From Pogona vitticeps (lineage: Eukaryota; Chordata; Lepidosauria; Squamata; Agamidae), in the NCBI RefSeq assembly GCF_051106095.1, contig NC_135785.1, forward strand, positions 100,226,501-100,290,500: a DNA stretch of 64,000 nucleotides. Direction: 5' to 3'. Both the position numbers and the translations under genes were made by a program. The notes beneath the pieces were generated by a model. That model saw nothing but the letters and a program-made list of their open reading frames with translations, did not search any database and was not told where the DNA came from. Within the stretch, counting starts at the first letter, position 1, and each line of letters starts with the position of its first letter. Shown here in pieces: positions 11,473-22,857 of the stretch.

Positions 11473-12130
11473 ACTTGGCTCTGGAGACAAGGAAGTACAC
11501 GGAAGATAGATTTTGTGTCCTTCCCTTAGCAGTCTCGCACCATCAGTTATTTTGGGCAACTCTCCACCCCTCTGCAGTTCCTTCCCTCCACCCTCATACA
11601 TTGTTTATGACCTGTATTAGTATTCCAATATTCTTGCCTTTTCTCCAATCAGCATGGTAAAATAAAAACAAACTGAATTGCTAAATAGAAATATTTCCTG
11701 TATTTTGTTTACATTACTTAGTACCTTAAATAGACTTAATTGCTAGTTAGAAGATAAATTGAAAAAAGCAGAAAACTTTCCATTAATCTTCGTCAGGAAT
11801 TTTTAATTTTAGAATAATCTAAGTAAAATAATGCATCTAGGATATTAAATTATCTATTTTTAAGATGCAGCCTGTTTTTACTTTTCCTGAGAAGTGATTA
11901 AGTCTGCAATTAATTTATCAAGGAGTAAGTTTTTTTTTTAAATTAGTGGTATGGAAATGCATTCTGGTAACTCCCACTGAACATAGTGGGACTTACTTTT
12001 AGGAAATATGTGTAGCATTGAACTGAGAAGGCCTGACCATATGCTTTTCTGAATTAGTAAGCCTGTGCTTAAGAAATGGGAATAAAAATAAACATTCTAG
12101 TATGACTTGTAGTGTGATATTACTTGGTGT

Positions 12131-12314
12131 TGAGACCATGATGGGAAAGTGTGCAGGCAAGAGGAGAAGGGGATGACAGGATGAGATGGTTGGACAGTGT
12201 CACCGAAGCTACCAACGTGAATTTGACCCAACTCCGGGAGGCAGTGGAAGACAAGAGGGCCTGGCGTGCTCTGGTGCATGGGGTCACGAAGAGTCGGACA
12301 TGACTAAACAACAA
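12131..12314 (+). mobile_element. Bov-B LINE 3' end, severely 5'-truncated
   Basis: A 184-base Bov-B 3' end carrying the C-terminal codons (reading ..RWLDSVTEATNVNLTQL.. and ..VHGVTKSRT) and an AACAACAAA tail. A perfect 12-base target duplication, ATTACTTGGTGT, lies at 12119-12130 and 12315-12326. The intact duplication suggests a fairly recent insertion. Confidence 0.93.
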
Positions 12315-12494
12315 ATTACTTGGTGTGCTAGTGTCAATTAGTTAAGATCATCACGGTGAGATTATGGTCTCACTAGCAGTTCAGTTTGTTGCAGTGGATG
12401 CTTACATGGTTGATTTTAGAAATGCATGTGCATCCTTGAAGTAACAAGTCAAGGATGCTGTTAAGTTAATACTGAAGGGGATGGAGGAAGGATA

Positions 12495-13823
12495 CAGTGG
12501 TGCCCCGTATAGCGACGTTAATCCGTTCCAGGATTAACGTCGCTATACGGAAACATCGTAAAGCGAAATTAAAAAGCCCACTGAAACGCATTAAAACCCG
12601 GTTAATGCGTTCCAATGGACTAAAAACTGGCAGGGACAGGGTGGGTGGGGGATCCCGAAGGCTTCCAGGCAAAAGCCTGGAAGCCTTCGGGACCCCTCCA
12701 CCCTGTCCCCGCCGCCCCGCGCTGCCGAGCCCAGGATGCCTGACAGGCATCGGGTCTCCCCACCTTCCCCCCGCGGCTTGGATCCGGCTTGGATCCGACC
12801 AGCGGGGGCTACCCCGGGCATGGCTGGATTCTCGGGAGTCCAGCCATGACAGGGCTAGCCCCCGCGGGTCCGATCCAAGCCGCGGGGGGAGAGTGGGAGA
12901 GCGGGGGGATCCGGATGCCTTTCAGGCATCCCAGGCTCGGATCCCACCCGCCGCCGGTTACCCAAGGCTGGGTAACCGGCGGCGGGTGGGATCCAAACCC
13001 AGGATGCCTGACAGGCATCCCATCTCCCCACCTTCCCCCCGCGGCTTGGATCCGGCTTGGATCCGACCAGCGGGGGCTAGCCCTGCCATGGCTGGACTCC
13101 CAAGAGTCCAGCCATGGCAGGGCTAGCCCCCGCGGGTCCAATCCAAGCCGCGGGGGGAGGGTGGGAGAGCGGGGGGATCCAGATGCCTTTCAGGCATCCC
13201 GGGCTTGGATCCCACCCGCCGCCGGTTACCCAAGGCTGGATAACCGGCGGCGGGTGGGATCCGAGCCCAGGATGCCTGACAGGCATCCGATCTCCCCACC
13301 CTCCCCCCGCGGCTTGGATCGGACCCGCGGGGGCTAGCCTTGCCATGGCTGGACTCTAGGGAGTCCAGCCATGGGAGGGCTAGCCCCCATGGGTCCGATC
13401 CAAGCCGCGGGGGGAGAGTGGGAGAGCGGGGGGATCCGGATGCCTTTCAGGCATCCCGGGCTCAGATCCCACCCGCCGCCGGCTACCCAAGGCTGGGTAA
13501 CCAGCGGCGGGTGGGATCCGAGCCCAGGATGCGTGACAGGCATCGGATCCCACCACCCTCCCCCCGCGGTGGCCTCAGAAGGACCCTTCCGAAGGGTCCT
13601 TCGAAGGCCACTGCAGGCATTTTCCCCCAGCTGAGTGGCAGGAGCGCTCCTTTGGAGGCTCCCGCCGCTCAGCTGGGGGAAAATGGTGCCTATGGGGAAA
13701 ACATCACAAAGCGATTTTTCCCCATAGGCACCTTCGTTATACGATCGCAAAAGCGATGGCATTTTTGCCATCGCTATGCGAATTCGTCGTTAAATGGGGC
13801 ACTCGTTATACGAGGCACCACTG
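12495..13823. mobile_element. Tigger-like DNA transposon, CAGTGGTGCC family, copy 2: GC-rich palindrome array
   Basis: Ends are CAGTGGTGCCCCG and CGAGGCACCACTG, flanked by TA; 1329 bases. The interior is very GC-rich and is built from tandem units of 268 bases (GCGGCTTGG begins at 12773, 13041 and 13309, with a partial unit at 13570). Each unit contains two hairpins, one centred on paired GCCATGGCTGGACTC arms and one on CGCCGCCGGTTACCC arms. Open frames across it in all directions result from the palindromes and are not genes. Confidence 0.9.
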
Positions 13824-15107
13824 TATTTGTCTGTAAATTAAGACATGGCTGCTGTATACAGAAAGGTTCTGTCTGTCACAGTCCGTTTTACAGAGATGGT
13901 TATTCAGGTATTATCAGGTAGGAATTAAGGCTTTAGGTGATCTAAAGCAGAGTCAAAAAATAGCACAAAGCAATACTTGCAATCAAAGACCTTTTCAATA
14001 TTTCTGCATTGTATCAAATAAACAAATTGCACGAAAGGAGAGAAACACCAAATACCATAGTGGGGATGGTGGTGGGTGGGAATGGGAAAGACAATTATGT
14101 GATACTTAAGAACTAACATACTTCTTGACATGTTGCATAGGAAACCACAAGTGTAAAGACAGAAATAACTGATTCTGTCTTGAAGCTTATTTTCTCTGAT
14201 GGTTAATAGTCAGCCAACTGATTAGTTTCTAAAAATATAATTATTAATTCTGTCAGTTTTTTAAGATCAGTTTTGAAGAAAAAATCATCTTGTAAAACAT
14301 GATTGCAAACTATTGGATTCTTGGTTGTTGTCCAACAAATGAAACTTTTATATATTCTGTACACTTTTTATATTTCTCAGGTTTGAATTATTAACAGGTA
14401 ATTCAAAACAAATATCAGGAAGATCACATGCCTTGTTATGATGGAAAGTGGAGAACTACACTCTTAGGGGAACAACAAGAACTAAGGGTTGCTATAGTCT
14501 TCAAAATGCCAGTTAAAGTAAATAGCACACCTGCCTACAGAGGAAAAGTTTTTGTTTTTTTTTTGGATTTTTTGTCCTAAAGTATGCAGTGGCCGTGCTG
14601 ACTGAGGTAGTTTGGGAGTTAATAGTTCAAAAAACTGATTTTTCCTTCCTTGCGAATACTTATACATAATAATTCCTGATTTAATGTTGGGGCAATGGGG
14701 CTCCAAAGTTTCATAACACAATGACCTGGTTAAATAGTTCTACATCTTGTCGATGGTAGTAATTAGCTGTGGGGTAATATGTTTGTTGAAAGTATCAGTC
14801 TCTAGAGATGAAATACAATGGCTAGAGATACATAAAATGTTCAGTGGAGAAAATAGTTTGTCTGCAATTAAAATTGATTCAGTAGTAACCTTGGTCTCTT
14901 ATAGTTTTATTTGTATTTTTAGTAATTGTAATGATAATCCCAGTATATTTTACTAAGCTACCCTCCCTGATAAGAGGCTGTTACTCATTTCTTGGACAAT
15001 AAAAATCAGGTGATGCATTTATTGAACCACTAAGGAAATAAAAAAAAAACCACACACATAAAGCACAGTGATCTGTCAATGATAATTCATCATCTTCAGG
15101 CTGTGCA

Positions 15108-15212
15108 CCAACTTCTAGAAGGTGGTTCCAAAATTATTATATGTTTTTATTTCTATGCTTTAATATATAATTTATATCAATGTATAATTTTGGAACCATC
15201 TGCAAGATGGAT
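15108..15212. repeat. Imperfect inverted repeat around AT-rich loop
   Basis: The left arm (AGAAGGTGGTTCCAAAATTAT) and the inverse of the right arm near 15175-15212 share GGTTCCAAAATTAT and neighbouring bases. Weaker pairing extends outwards (TGATAAT at 15080 and ATTATCA at 15213). The loop is AT-rich, about 45 bases. It may be a decayed MITE; no family recognised. Confidence 0.45.
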
Positions 15213-16384
15213 TATCATCAAAAGCTCTCTGTTTTTTGTTTGCTTTTGTTTTATTTCTTTAGTGGTCCAATAATGATACAACCTGTTCCTGCATTTGTAT
15301 TACTTTGGGGACCACACTGCCTTTTCCTGTTTTTCCCCTGAATCATTTCTTGGAGTAACAATTGATAACAGTGCAGTCAACAGAAAAAAGCAATATATAT
15401 CGCCTTCTGTCATTTGAGAAACGTTAATATTGTCAACCAGTTATGAGAATTTATGCCCTTAGTTAACATCCAACTTGATCTTTTAAAGGCAGCATTTTCA
15501 GAATTCAGATCTGACTGGGACTGAATTAAGTTTATTTCAATTTCAGCAAGGCAATTTAAGAGCAAGCACAGGAAACAATTTGCATTACATTGAACAATTG
15601 GTAGCTGGTTACTTACAGGAGTAGAAGGTGTATGGCTCAAAAAGATTGGTTTTGTTCATTTTTTCTCATCTATTTCTTGGACCTCTAAGAAGAAATGCTT
15701 ATTTCAAATGCAGTTTACTCTATGCTCTGTAGCCATCTTGGTTCTAGTGCATTCAATTATTCAAGGCCAATGTGACAAAAAATCTCTGGGTCCTACTAGT
15801 GCCTTGTGGGCTGTCACCTGGCAGTCGAAAGACCAGCTGCAGTTATCCAGTGCTGGAACATTCTCTCCTCATAATTAAGCTTGCAGTGCAGACACAAGAA
15901 GAAATTATATTTGGCCTCATTACAGATACTAAAGTTTATTTTTGTGGTGGTTGCTTCCTTTCTTTGTCTCTCGAGAACAAATGATTGTGGAATGGCCAAT
16001 GGGCAATTATTAATATTTCCCATTACAACATTAATATGCATAGAACAGGAAGCACTACTGTAGATACAGAAGTATGTTACAAATTGTAGCCTTTACATGC
16101 TTTCCTCTTTCAGCATTTCACTTTGAAGTAAAACTCAGTATAGTGTTGAAAGTGGGTAACACAAGTTATAGTTTATCTCATGTCCATGTCCTAAATGTTT
16201 CATTACTGTGGAAGTAGAGTCCCTTTGATTTCATTGAAATTTGCATTCAATTCTGTGAATTTAAGACTGTAGCCTATGAAAAAATTGAGTGATCAGCCAA
16301 GAAGTGATATAGGTACTGTATTCCACACCACTAAATCCCTTGCAGATATCGTGAATTATAGTAGATCTAAATATAAACTACTGG

Positions 16385-16575
16385 TTATCTAGTGTGGTGT
16401 AGTGGATAGAGTGATGGACTGGGACTCTGGAGAACAAGGTTGAAATTCTTGCTCAGCCATAGAAACTGACTGGGGGAAGTGGAACTAGTAAAACCACTCC
16501 TTAAGTATCTCACTTACCTTGAAAGCCCTGTTAGGGTCGCTATAAGTCGGTCCAAGTATAAACTTGGACTTACAT
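16385..16575 (+). mobile_element. tRNA-derived SINE with L2-type 3' end
   Basis: The head contains a box A-like TAGTGGATAGAGTGATGGAC and a box B-like GGTTGAAATTC about 45 bases later. The 3' end, GGGTCGCTATAAGTCGG, is the tail shared by squamate L2-mobilised SINEs. About 190 bases; boundaries approximate. Confidence 0.7.
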
Positions 16576-17486
16576 TTTTTTATTTTTTAGCCAGTTATTG
16601 TGAACAGGTTAGGTGGATAATTAAACTATTTAATACCCACTGTTATCAGCATTTTTGAATGGAAGTATTAACACCAAAACAAGGTTAATAGATCATACAT
16701 TCTTGCAGTATAGGGTTTTAACACTTGAGTTAATGACTTTTTCATTTTGAATTACAGTACTTATTTAACAACACATACAAGTTTTTTTAAAAAGCCAGAT
16801 TATACTTCAAGGGATGCTTTCAACCCTGAAGACTATTTCATATGGATTTTAAACATTGTGGTAGCTTTAGTCAGTACAGTACTGCATTTGGGATAAGCCG
16901 GTCACCTGATTGCTGAGTGTGGGTAGAAATTGCTACCTCCTTAGTCCCTGATGCTCTAGGATAGAAGAGCTGCAACAAATGCTGTGTCGTGGACTCTGGG
17001 TTTCATCTTTTCCTTCATACATTTCCTTAACATGCACCTAACGTAATTCCCCAGATGTGAGGCAGTATCGATGGTGGCTGGAGTGTGGGGATGACACTGT
17101 TTCTCTGTTGAGGCAGAGATGGTTGAACTCTGCTTGTATAATAGTTTGCATCTCTTCATTAAACGACATGACTTTTTCATGTGACCTACATTTCATGGTT
17201 GCAAATGTAGGTCATAATGGGCACTACAGTATGCATTTTGGTAGTAGAGTGATTTTACGATTTCATTGTTACTTTAAGCTACGTAACCTCTGGCCTTCTT
17301 TTATATTTATATTTTTATTCAAACAATTTTAATTTGTAATAAAAGGAAGATACTGTATATGTCAGTGTAACAACAGTATTTTATAGTGATGCTCTTTGTA
17401 TTTTCTGAACTATAAATGTGTTTTTGTAGCTGATTCCTGTATACCTGCTACAGGAAACACTGATAAGGATGTATGGTGCTTTAGAT

Positions 17487-17692
17487 CAGAGGTCCCGGTG
17501 CAGGTCTGTGACCTGAGGCGGGCCGAGGCACAGAGAGAGATTTTCCTCCCGCACGCACTCCCCCCCATGGCCCGTTTGACCTGTGCATGCATGTGCCCGC
17601 ACAAGCACTGCACCTCCCTTTGCTCATGCGCACAAGTGCGTGGCCCGCTTCCCTCAGCCAGTCCACAGGGCTGAAAAGCTTGGGGCCCGCTG
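17487..17692. mobile_element. hAT-like non-autonomous element, CAGAGGTCCC ends, copy 1
   Basis: The left end CAGAGGTCCCGG pairs with a right end GGGGCCCGCTG. The eight-base flanks CTTTAGAT (17479-17486) and CATTAGAT (17693-17700) differ at one base, as expected of a hAT target duplication. The interior is GC-rich (GGCCCG, CATGCATGTGC). No coding capacity. Related copies lie at 17860 and 30713. Confidence 0.7.
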
Positions 17693-17859
17693 CATTAGAT
17701 GACCCACTTCTAGTTCAAAGGTTCCTTGCAACTTTTAGTAAATTGAAATTAATGATAAACGTTTGTTGCACTAAAGAGTTAGCATTTATTTCTTAGGTTT
17801 TTTATTTGGTTTCTATACTACACCATAAATGAATACACACTACTCTGGGTGGTTTACAG

Positions 17860-18020
17860 CAGGGATCCCCAACTCCCGCTCTGCGTCCTGGTGCCGGTCC
17901 GTGGCCTTGGCTGGACTGGGCCGTGGACACAGGTCTCCCGCCCCACCCGCACCTCCCCCTGCACAGCCCCTTTGTGCATGCGTGCAAGTGCGCACCCCCC
18001 ATGCATGTGCACATTTCACA
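17860..18020. mobile_element. hAT-like element, CAGGGATCCC end, truncated copy
   Basis: The left end CAGGGATCCCCAACTCC and the internal GGTGCCGGTCCGTGG segment match the right half of the element at 30713-30943. No right terminus is seen before the LINE fragment that starts near 18030, so the copy is truncated. Confidence 0.6.
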
Positions 18021-18029
18021 GTGCTTTTT

Positions 18030-18310
18030 TTTTTTACATTTAAAGCCCTAAATGTCTTGGGCCCTGGATACCTGAAAGACCGCCTCCTCCGTATGAATCT
18101 ACCAGGCAACTGACATCTAGCCAGAAGAAAGAGCCCAGTCCCTCAGTGAGGTGAGAGGGATGGCCTGTAGGTGGAGGGCCTTTTCAGCAGCTGCCCCCGG
18201 TCTTTGGAATGCCCTCCCAAATGACATTCAACTGGGGCCGAAGTTACTGACATTTCAGCACCAGATTAAAACCTTGTTGCCAAAGTTTTTAATTGAAGTT
18301 TTTTAACTGA
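18030..18310 (+). mobile_element. L2/CR1-group LINE 3' fragment
   Basis: The + strand reads FKALNVLGPGYLKDRLL near 18038-18090, the C-terminal end of L2/CR1-type reverse transcriptases. It is followed by the conserved WNALPNDIQLG-like stretch (about 18200-18240) and a T-rich 3' region. It lies opposite to the next LINE piece, so it is a separate copy. Confidence 0.7.
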
Positions 18311-18335
18311 AGGTTTTTAATTTTAACTGATAGAA

Positions 18336-18866
18336 TTATGGATCTAGATTGTTTTTGTAGATTGTTTTTGTTTTCTTTTTGGTTTTGTAGATAAGGAACC
18401 AATGAAGGTGCACCAAGACTAGGGAAATCTGATGAAATTTGCTAGTCCCAGAAATGAGTCTGGCTGACACATTTTGGACCTGCTGAAGTTTCTCTACTGT
18501 TCTCAAGAGGAGAGAGTGTTGCATTAGTATATTTTTAGATGACCAATGTGTGAACCATTGTTATTAGATATTTCCTGCTCAGGTAGGGGCACAACTGGGA
18601 AATCATCCGAAGTTGATAAAAGACTCTCTTGGTTATAGGCAGTGTTTAAACCTCCATAGAGAGGCTCAGGTCCAGGAATACCCCCAAACTGTGGATCCCA
18701 TCTTTCAGACAGAGTGTAACTCCATCCAGGCCAGGTAAATTTTCCTCTTAACTGGTCTGATGACCCTCCTAAGAGCAACATCTCTCTCATATCTGGATTC
18801 AGTTTCAATTTATTGGTTTTTGTCCAGTCCATTATCAACCCCAGGCAGTGCTCAAGGACCTGAATA
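18336..18866 (-). mobile_element. L2-group LINE, RT C-terminal part, split by a Tigger-like element
   Basis: The minus strand reads TNKLKLNPDMREMLLLGGSS (18830-18770) and, further on, LQQVQNVSARLISGT and LVLVHLHW (18495-18400), all typical L2 RT segments. The upstream part of the same RT lies at 19653-19870. The CAGTGGTGCC element at 18867-19652 separates the two. Frame breaks show it is inactive. Confidence 0.8.
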
Positions 18867-19652
18867 CAGTGGTGCCTCGCATAACGATGTTAATTGGTTC
18901 CAGAAAAAAAAACGTTATGTGAAAACATCGTTATGGGAAGCACCATTTCCCATAGAAATGCATTGAAAACCGGTTAATCCGTTCCAACTGGAACGGATTA
19001 TCGGGTTTTTTCCCTCCCCCCCGCGGCTTGGATCTGACCCATGGCGGATACCTCCCTGGAAGTCCGGGAACGACCTGGGTAAGCAGCGCTGGGAGGCTTC
19101 AAGCTTCCCGATCCACCCCCCAGCCTGTCCCCGCCGCTTAAAGCCTCCTTGCGCCGCCTACCTAGCCCGTTCTCGGACACCTAGGTGTCCGAGAACGGGC
19201 GGGGTAGGCGGCGGGGAAGGCTACTGGCATCGGGGACAGGCTGGGGGGTGGACCGGGAAGCTTGAAGCCTCTCCGCGCCGCCTACCCCCGCCGTTCCCGG
19301 ACTTCTGGAAGTCCGGGAACAGCCTGGGTAAGCAGCGCGGAGAGGCTTCAAGCTTCCCGGTCCACCCCCCCAGCCTGTCCCTGGAGCTCGGAAGGGAATT
19401 GTCGGCAGGGGACGGTGGCTTTGGGGTCCTTCCGAGGCCACAGCCCACTGCCGACATTTTCCCCCAGCTGAGCAGCGAGGCTTCAAAGCTCCCGCCGCTC
19501 AGCTGGGGGAAAATGGTGCCTATGGGGAAAAATCGCAAAGCGATTTTTCCCCATAGGCAAGATCGTTGTGCGATCGCAAAAACGATGGCAACAAAGCCAT
19601 CGTTATGCGATTTTTTCGTTATACGGGGCACTCATTAAGCGAGGCACCACTG
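18867..19652. mobile_element. Tigger-like DNA transposon, CAGTGGTGCC family, copy 3
   Basis: A 786-base element with ends CAGTGGTGCCTCGC and GCGAGGCACCACTG and TA flanks, inserted into an L2 reverse transcriptase. The interior is GC-rich, with a repeated segment carrying CTTGAAGCCTC..CCGCGCCGCCTACC and its inverse (about 19070-19390). A CTGAGC-based hairpin (19465-19515) carries CCCCAGCTGAG arms. No transposase frame. Confidence 0.9.
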
Positions 19653-19870
19653 TACCATCATCTGCAGATGAAGCAAAAGAGGTAGAGCTGTGTGTCATCA
19701 ATGTACTGGTGACAGTGAACTCCAAATCTCTGAAGACTTCTAGCAGCTTCATACAGATGATAAAAGGCATTGGGGAAATAATCAACTCTTGTGGAATGCC
19801 ATAATGGAGGTTTCAAGGGGTTGGTACAAGATCCCCCAGCTGTACCCAACTGGGATTGGCCATCAAGGAA
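19653..19870 (-). mobile_element. L2-group LINE, RT catalytic part (continues into 18336-18866)
   Basis: The minus strand reads GVHCHQYIDDTQLYLF at about 19735-19680, the YxDD catalytic box of an L2-type reverse transcriptase. The following residues continue beyond the Tigger-like insertion at 18866 (QVLEHCLGLIMDW). The two halves together identify one old L2 copy. Confidence 0.8.
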
Positions 19871-20334
19871 GGACCAGAATCAGTGAAGAGCAGAGTCCCC
19901 AATCCTGAAACTTGAGAATGAAAGCTGATTTTGAGGTTATTATGTAGCAGAGTTTTAATTCTTGATCAGCCTTGATTGAGCAATCCAAGCTACTTTCAGA
20001 AATGAGTTTCTTTTGTTAGATTTGTCCTATGTATACCTCTGATCGACACTATGCAGGTGTTTGCTAACATCTGTTTCATGCCCTAAGTCACATAAGCACA
20101 TGCAATTTTGCAAGTATAGGAAACCTTTTACTAAAGTTGGAATTAAACACAGTAAAATGAAATCTTCAACTGAATATTAACATAATCCTAGTATTTATGA
20201 GATAAACATTTTCTGGGGTATTTATTCTCAGGGCTGAACTTTTAAACTGTCTTTGAAAAATCCTTAGAAATGTTTGCCAGACACTGACTGTACCTTATCT
20301 TTTGAGTTTTATGGAAATTAATTCCATATTTATA

Positions 20335-20565
20335 TAGGGGTAAATGGTTTAGGCATCTAGCTGTGGAGATAGAAGTTGAGAGTTCAACTCCTCTCTGTGC
20401 CTCCTGCAAGTAGAGCCAGTCTGTGTGGCCTTGGGCAAGATGCACAGTTCCAGGATTCCCCCCAGAAGAAGGGAATAGTAAACTACTTTTGAGTGTCCTC
20501 TGCCTGAAAAACCATGAAAGGGGTTGCCATATGTCAGAATTGACTTGACGGTACATTATTAATAC
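20335..20565 (+). mobile_element. tRNA-derived SINE with L2-type 3' end
   Basis: The tRNA-like head has a box A-like TAGGCATCTAGCTGTGGAG and a box B-like AGAGTTCAACTCC. The middle (CAAGATGCACAGTTCCAGGA) is shared with the copy at 46690. The 3' end, CAGAATTGACTTGACGGTAC, is the L2-like tail. Confidence 0.75.
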
Positions 20566-21396
20566 ATTTAAATTGTAATGCGTGAATGTCAACAGTATGA
20601 ATCAGTTCACATGGCCAATTTCTTAAAGTATTTTCAGGATTAGGAATTCCTATTTTATAAAATTGTTGAAAAGTAAGGTTGTAGGGCTGCTGATTTTGCT
20701 TCAAATAAAGAATTTTACATTTTTTCAAATGGAACAGTAAACCTGCTCAATGTGTTGTTGGCATTCAGTTAATGAAAAGGTCTGTCATCCACTGGAGTTC
20801 TTAACTGTGTGAATGAACTATGACTGTTGCTGCAGAATTTTTACAGATAGTAGATATCTTCTTGAGTGAGCAGCTGCCTGTGTTAAGCAATGACTCTTAA
20901 AGAAGTAGCAGTGCTTGCTTAACAAAAGTGCTAGGGCTAGGTATTAAGAAAGTGAAAGCTAATTTTGAGGTTACATATAGAGAACTCAGAAAACCGTTGA
21001 AATGATCCCTGCTTATGAAAACTTTCTGTTGGTTACACACACAACTGCAGACCACCTCTGAAGGAGTTGCAGCTATGAGGCATTTAGACGAAACCAGCTC
21101 CCATATATGTATAAAAGGGAATCTTTTTGAAAGCGTTCCCTTTTCCCATCCATCCCAAAATAATGTAATTGCAGTAACGTTGCATTTGGCTGATACATTT
21201 GGTCTCTTGCTGACATGTTGATTCCTATGTAAGCAAATTCCAGCCATTGTGAGTGCATTCTAGTTGTTTCCATATTCACCTAGCTATGCTTTATGAGCAT
21301 AAAACTAGTTTTTGTATATACAGTGTAACTTCCTATAAACATGTGTATGGTGCTAGTGACATTTTTTTCTTTCCCTTTTCCTCTTTTTTTTTTTAG

Positions 21397-22857
21397 GGTG
21401 AAGGAGTGTTATAAGACTGTATCTCATGGATGGACTATAGCTCATGGAAGATAAAAACCATATCAGAACATCCTTGGGTTCCAGGTTACCAAAGTATGGA
21501 ACGAAACCTGCTGGGAATATTCTGCAGACCGTTCCAAATGGAACAGCTCTTAATTTATCAGGGAATACTCAGAGCATTGACAAAAATTTCAGCAAGCACA
21601 ATGGCGCTGTTACTATGTCTTCCTTCTCTTTTAACTGGCGAAAATCAAGTAAATGCCAACTGGGAGATCAGATCAGTAGTGAATCTAGCACTTGTCACAA
21701 TTCCAGTGAAAGATTGACTGATTCTGAAAAGTGCCCTCAGTCTGAAGGAGCTGTTGGTAAAGACGTGCTAAGGGTGGGTTCAAATAGCGCCTTTTCAAAA
21801 AGTACAAAACAAAGCAACATGTTTGTTCCACCTACAGAAGAATTAAACCAAAAGTCTCTGCCCGGGCTGTCTAGTTCAACTAAGTTTACCAAAAGCAATT
21901 TATTAGGTAGAACTTCTTATTCTGGTCTTAATGTTCCCAAATCACACTTGAATGGAATTTGTGGGAGCCGGTCAACTATAGGCTTGCAGAGGAGTAGAGG
22001 AAATGCTACTGCTACCCGGAGCAGCTCAGGGGAGAATCTAGCAAAATCAACAGAAAGTATAAAATCTTGTGAAAAAATGGTTAGGTCGCAAAGCTTTTCA
22101 CATTCCATTCAAAGCTCTCTCTTGCCCCCTGCATCCCTAACCAGGTCACACTCTTTTAACAGAGCTGTAGATCTTACAAGGCCTTATCAAAATCAACATC
22201 TCGCTATTAGAACATCTCAAAGATCAAATCTGTTGTCAAGAAGTGCACGGCAGATGGATATGCCCAATGGTAATGAACCTTTAAGATACGGATTTGCTAG
22301 AACATATGCTGCTTTACCACCCTCTGGTTTAAAGAAACATACACTGTCAAATGGTTCTGGGGATGCAACTTCTCTGAGATTTAGAACAGGCCGTCCTTCA
22401 TTATTGAAGCCTAGCAGCCAGCAATTTTGTAGAAAAATCCCTGTAGATGGAAGCATAGGCAAAGAGACTGGAAACTGCATAGTAGAAGACTCCGCATCAA
22501 CAAATTTTAATGGGAGTAATCATGGGAAAGGTACACAAGAGAACGAAAGAACAAAAGATGGTGAAACTGTACACAACGTTGTAGAAAGTAGCTGTAAAAT
22601 CTGCATGGATGGTGATGTAGATGAAATATCTATATCCTCCTTGTCATCCTCTGAGAAGAATGATCTGAGTGAAGACTTTAGTGATGATTTCATAGATCTA
22701 GAAGATCCCAAGAGAACAGTAAAAATCCAAGAAGAGGACATTTCTGTTCAAGATCTTGAGCATGAAAATGGAATATCTCTAAATCGAGTTTCATCTCTCA
22801 AGGAAAGTGAAAAATCCAACTGTAATGCTGATGAGTGGCTGGATATACATATGTCTG
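21397..22857 (+). CDS. CCSER2: CCSER2 exon 2: 5' UTR tail and codons 1-471
   Basis: The acceptor is a pure T tract plus AG at 21395-21396. The start at 21444 (MEDKNHIRTSLGSRLPKYG) aligns with mammalian CCSER2 starts. This exon encodes the long, largely disordered serine-rich N-terminal half. Family-conserved islands include NMFVPPTEELNQKS (125-138), LLGRTSYSGLN (153-163), MVRSQSFSHSIQ (212-223) and RSHSFNRAVDLTRPYQNQ (234-251). An acidic SSSEKNDLSEDFSDDFIDLE stretch follows (401-420). The donor TCTG|GTAAAT at 22858 splits codon 472 after its first base. Reading through the donor would meet a stop at 22869-22871, which marks the exon end. Two out-of-frame ATGs lie just upstream of the start (21426 and 21430). 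Confidence 0.95.

Larger units (their letters stand above)
6164..21396 (+). other. CCSER2: CCSER2 intron 1
   Basis: A 15.2 kb intron from the GTGAGT donor at 6164 to a long T tract and AG at 21395-21396. Outside the repeats listed separately, the stretches 6600-7290, 7420-9140, 9820-10790, 11480-12118, 13825-15080, 15215-16385, 16580-17480 and 19870-21360 show no coding exon or RNA gene. A LINE-like 3' UTR remnant lies near 10795-10930. An amniote interspersed-repeat remnant (near CCCACTGAACATAGTGGGAC) lies at 11965-12020. Confidence 0.7.

Noticed and set aside
12497-13921. Long overlapping open frames on both strands (up to 209 codons)
   Set aside because: They lie wholly inside the GC-rich palindromic transposon. 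The same peptide-like repeats appear on both strands because of the inverted repeats, and stops are rare at this composition.
17396-17674. Open frame of 92 codons with many cysteines
   Set aside because: It is largely made of the hAT-like element at 17487-17692 and has no resemblance to a known cysteine-rich protein.
21430-21717. 95-codon frame overlapping the CCSER2 start as a separate gene
   Set aside because: It overlaps conserved CCSER2 coding sequence in another frame and has no recognisable domain. It is kept only as an upstream-frame observation.
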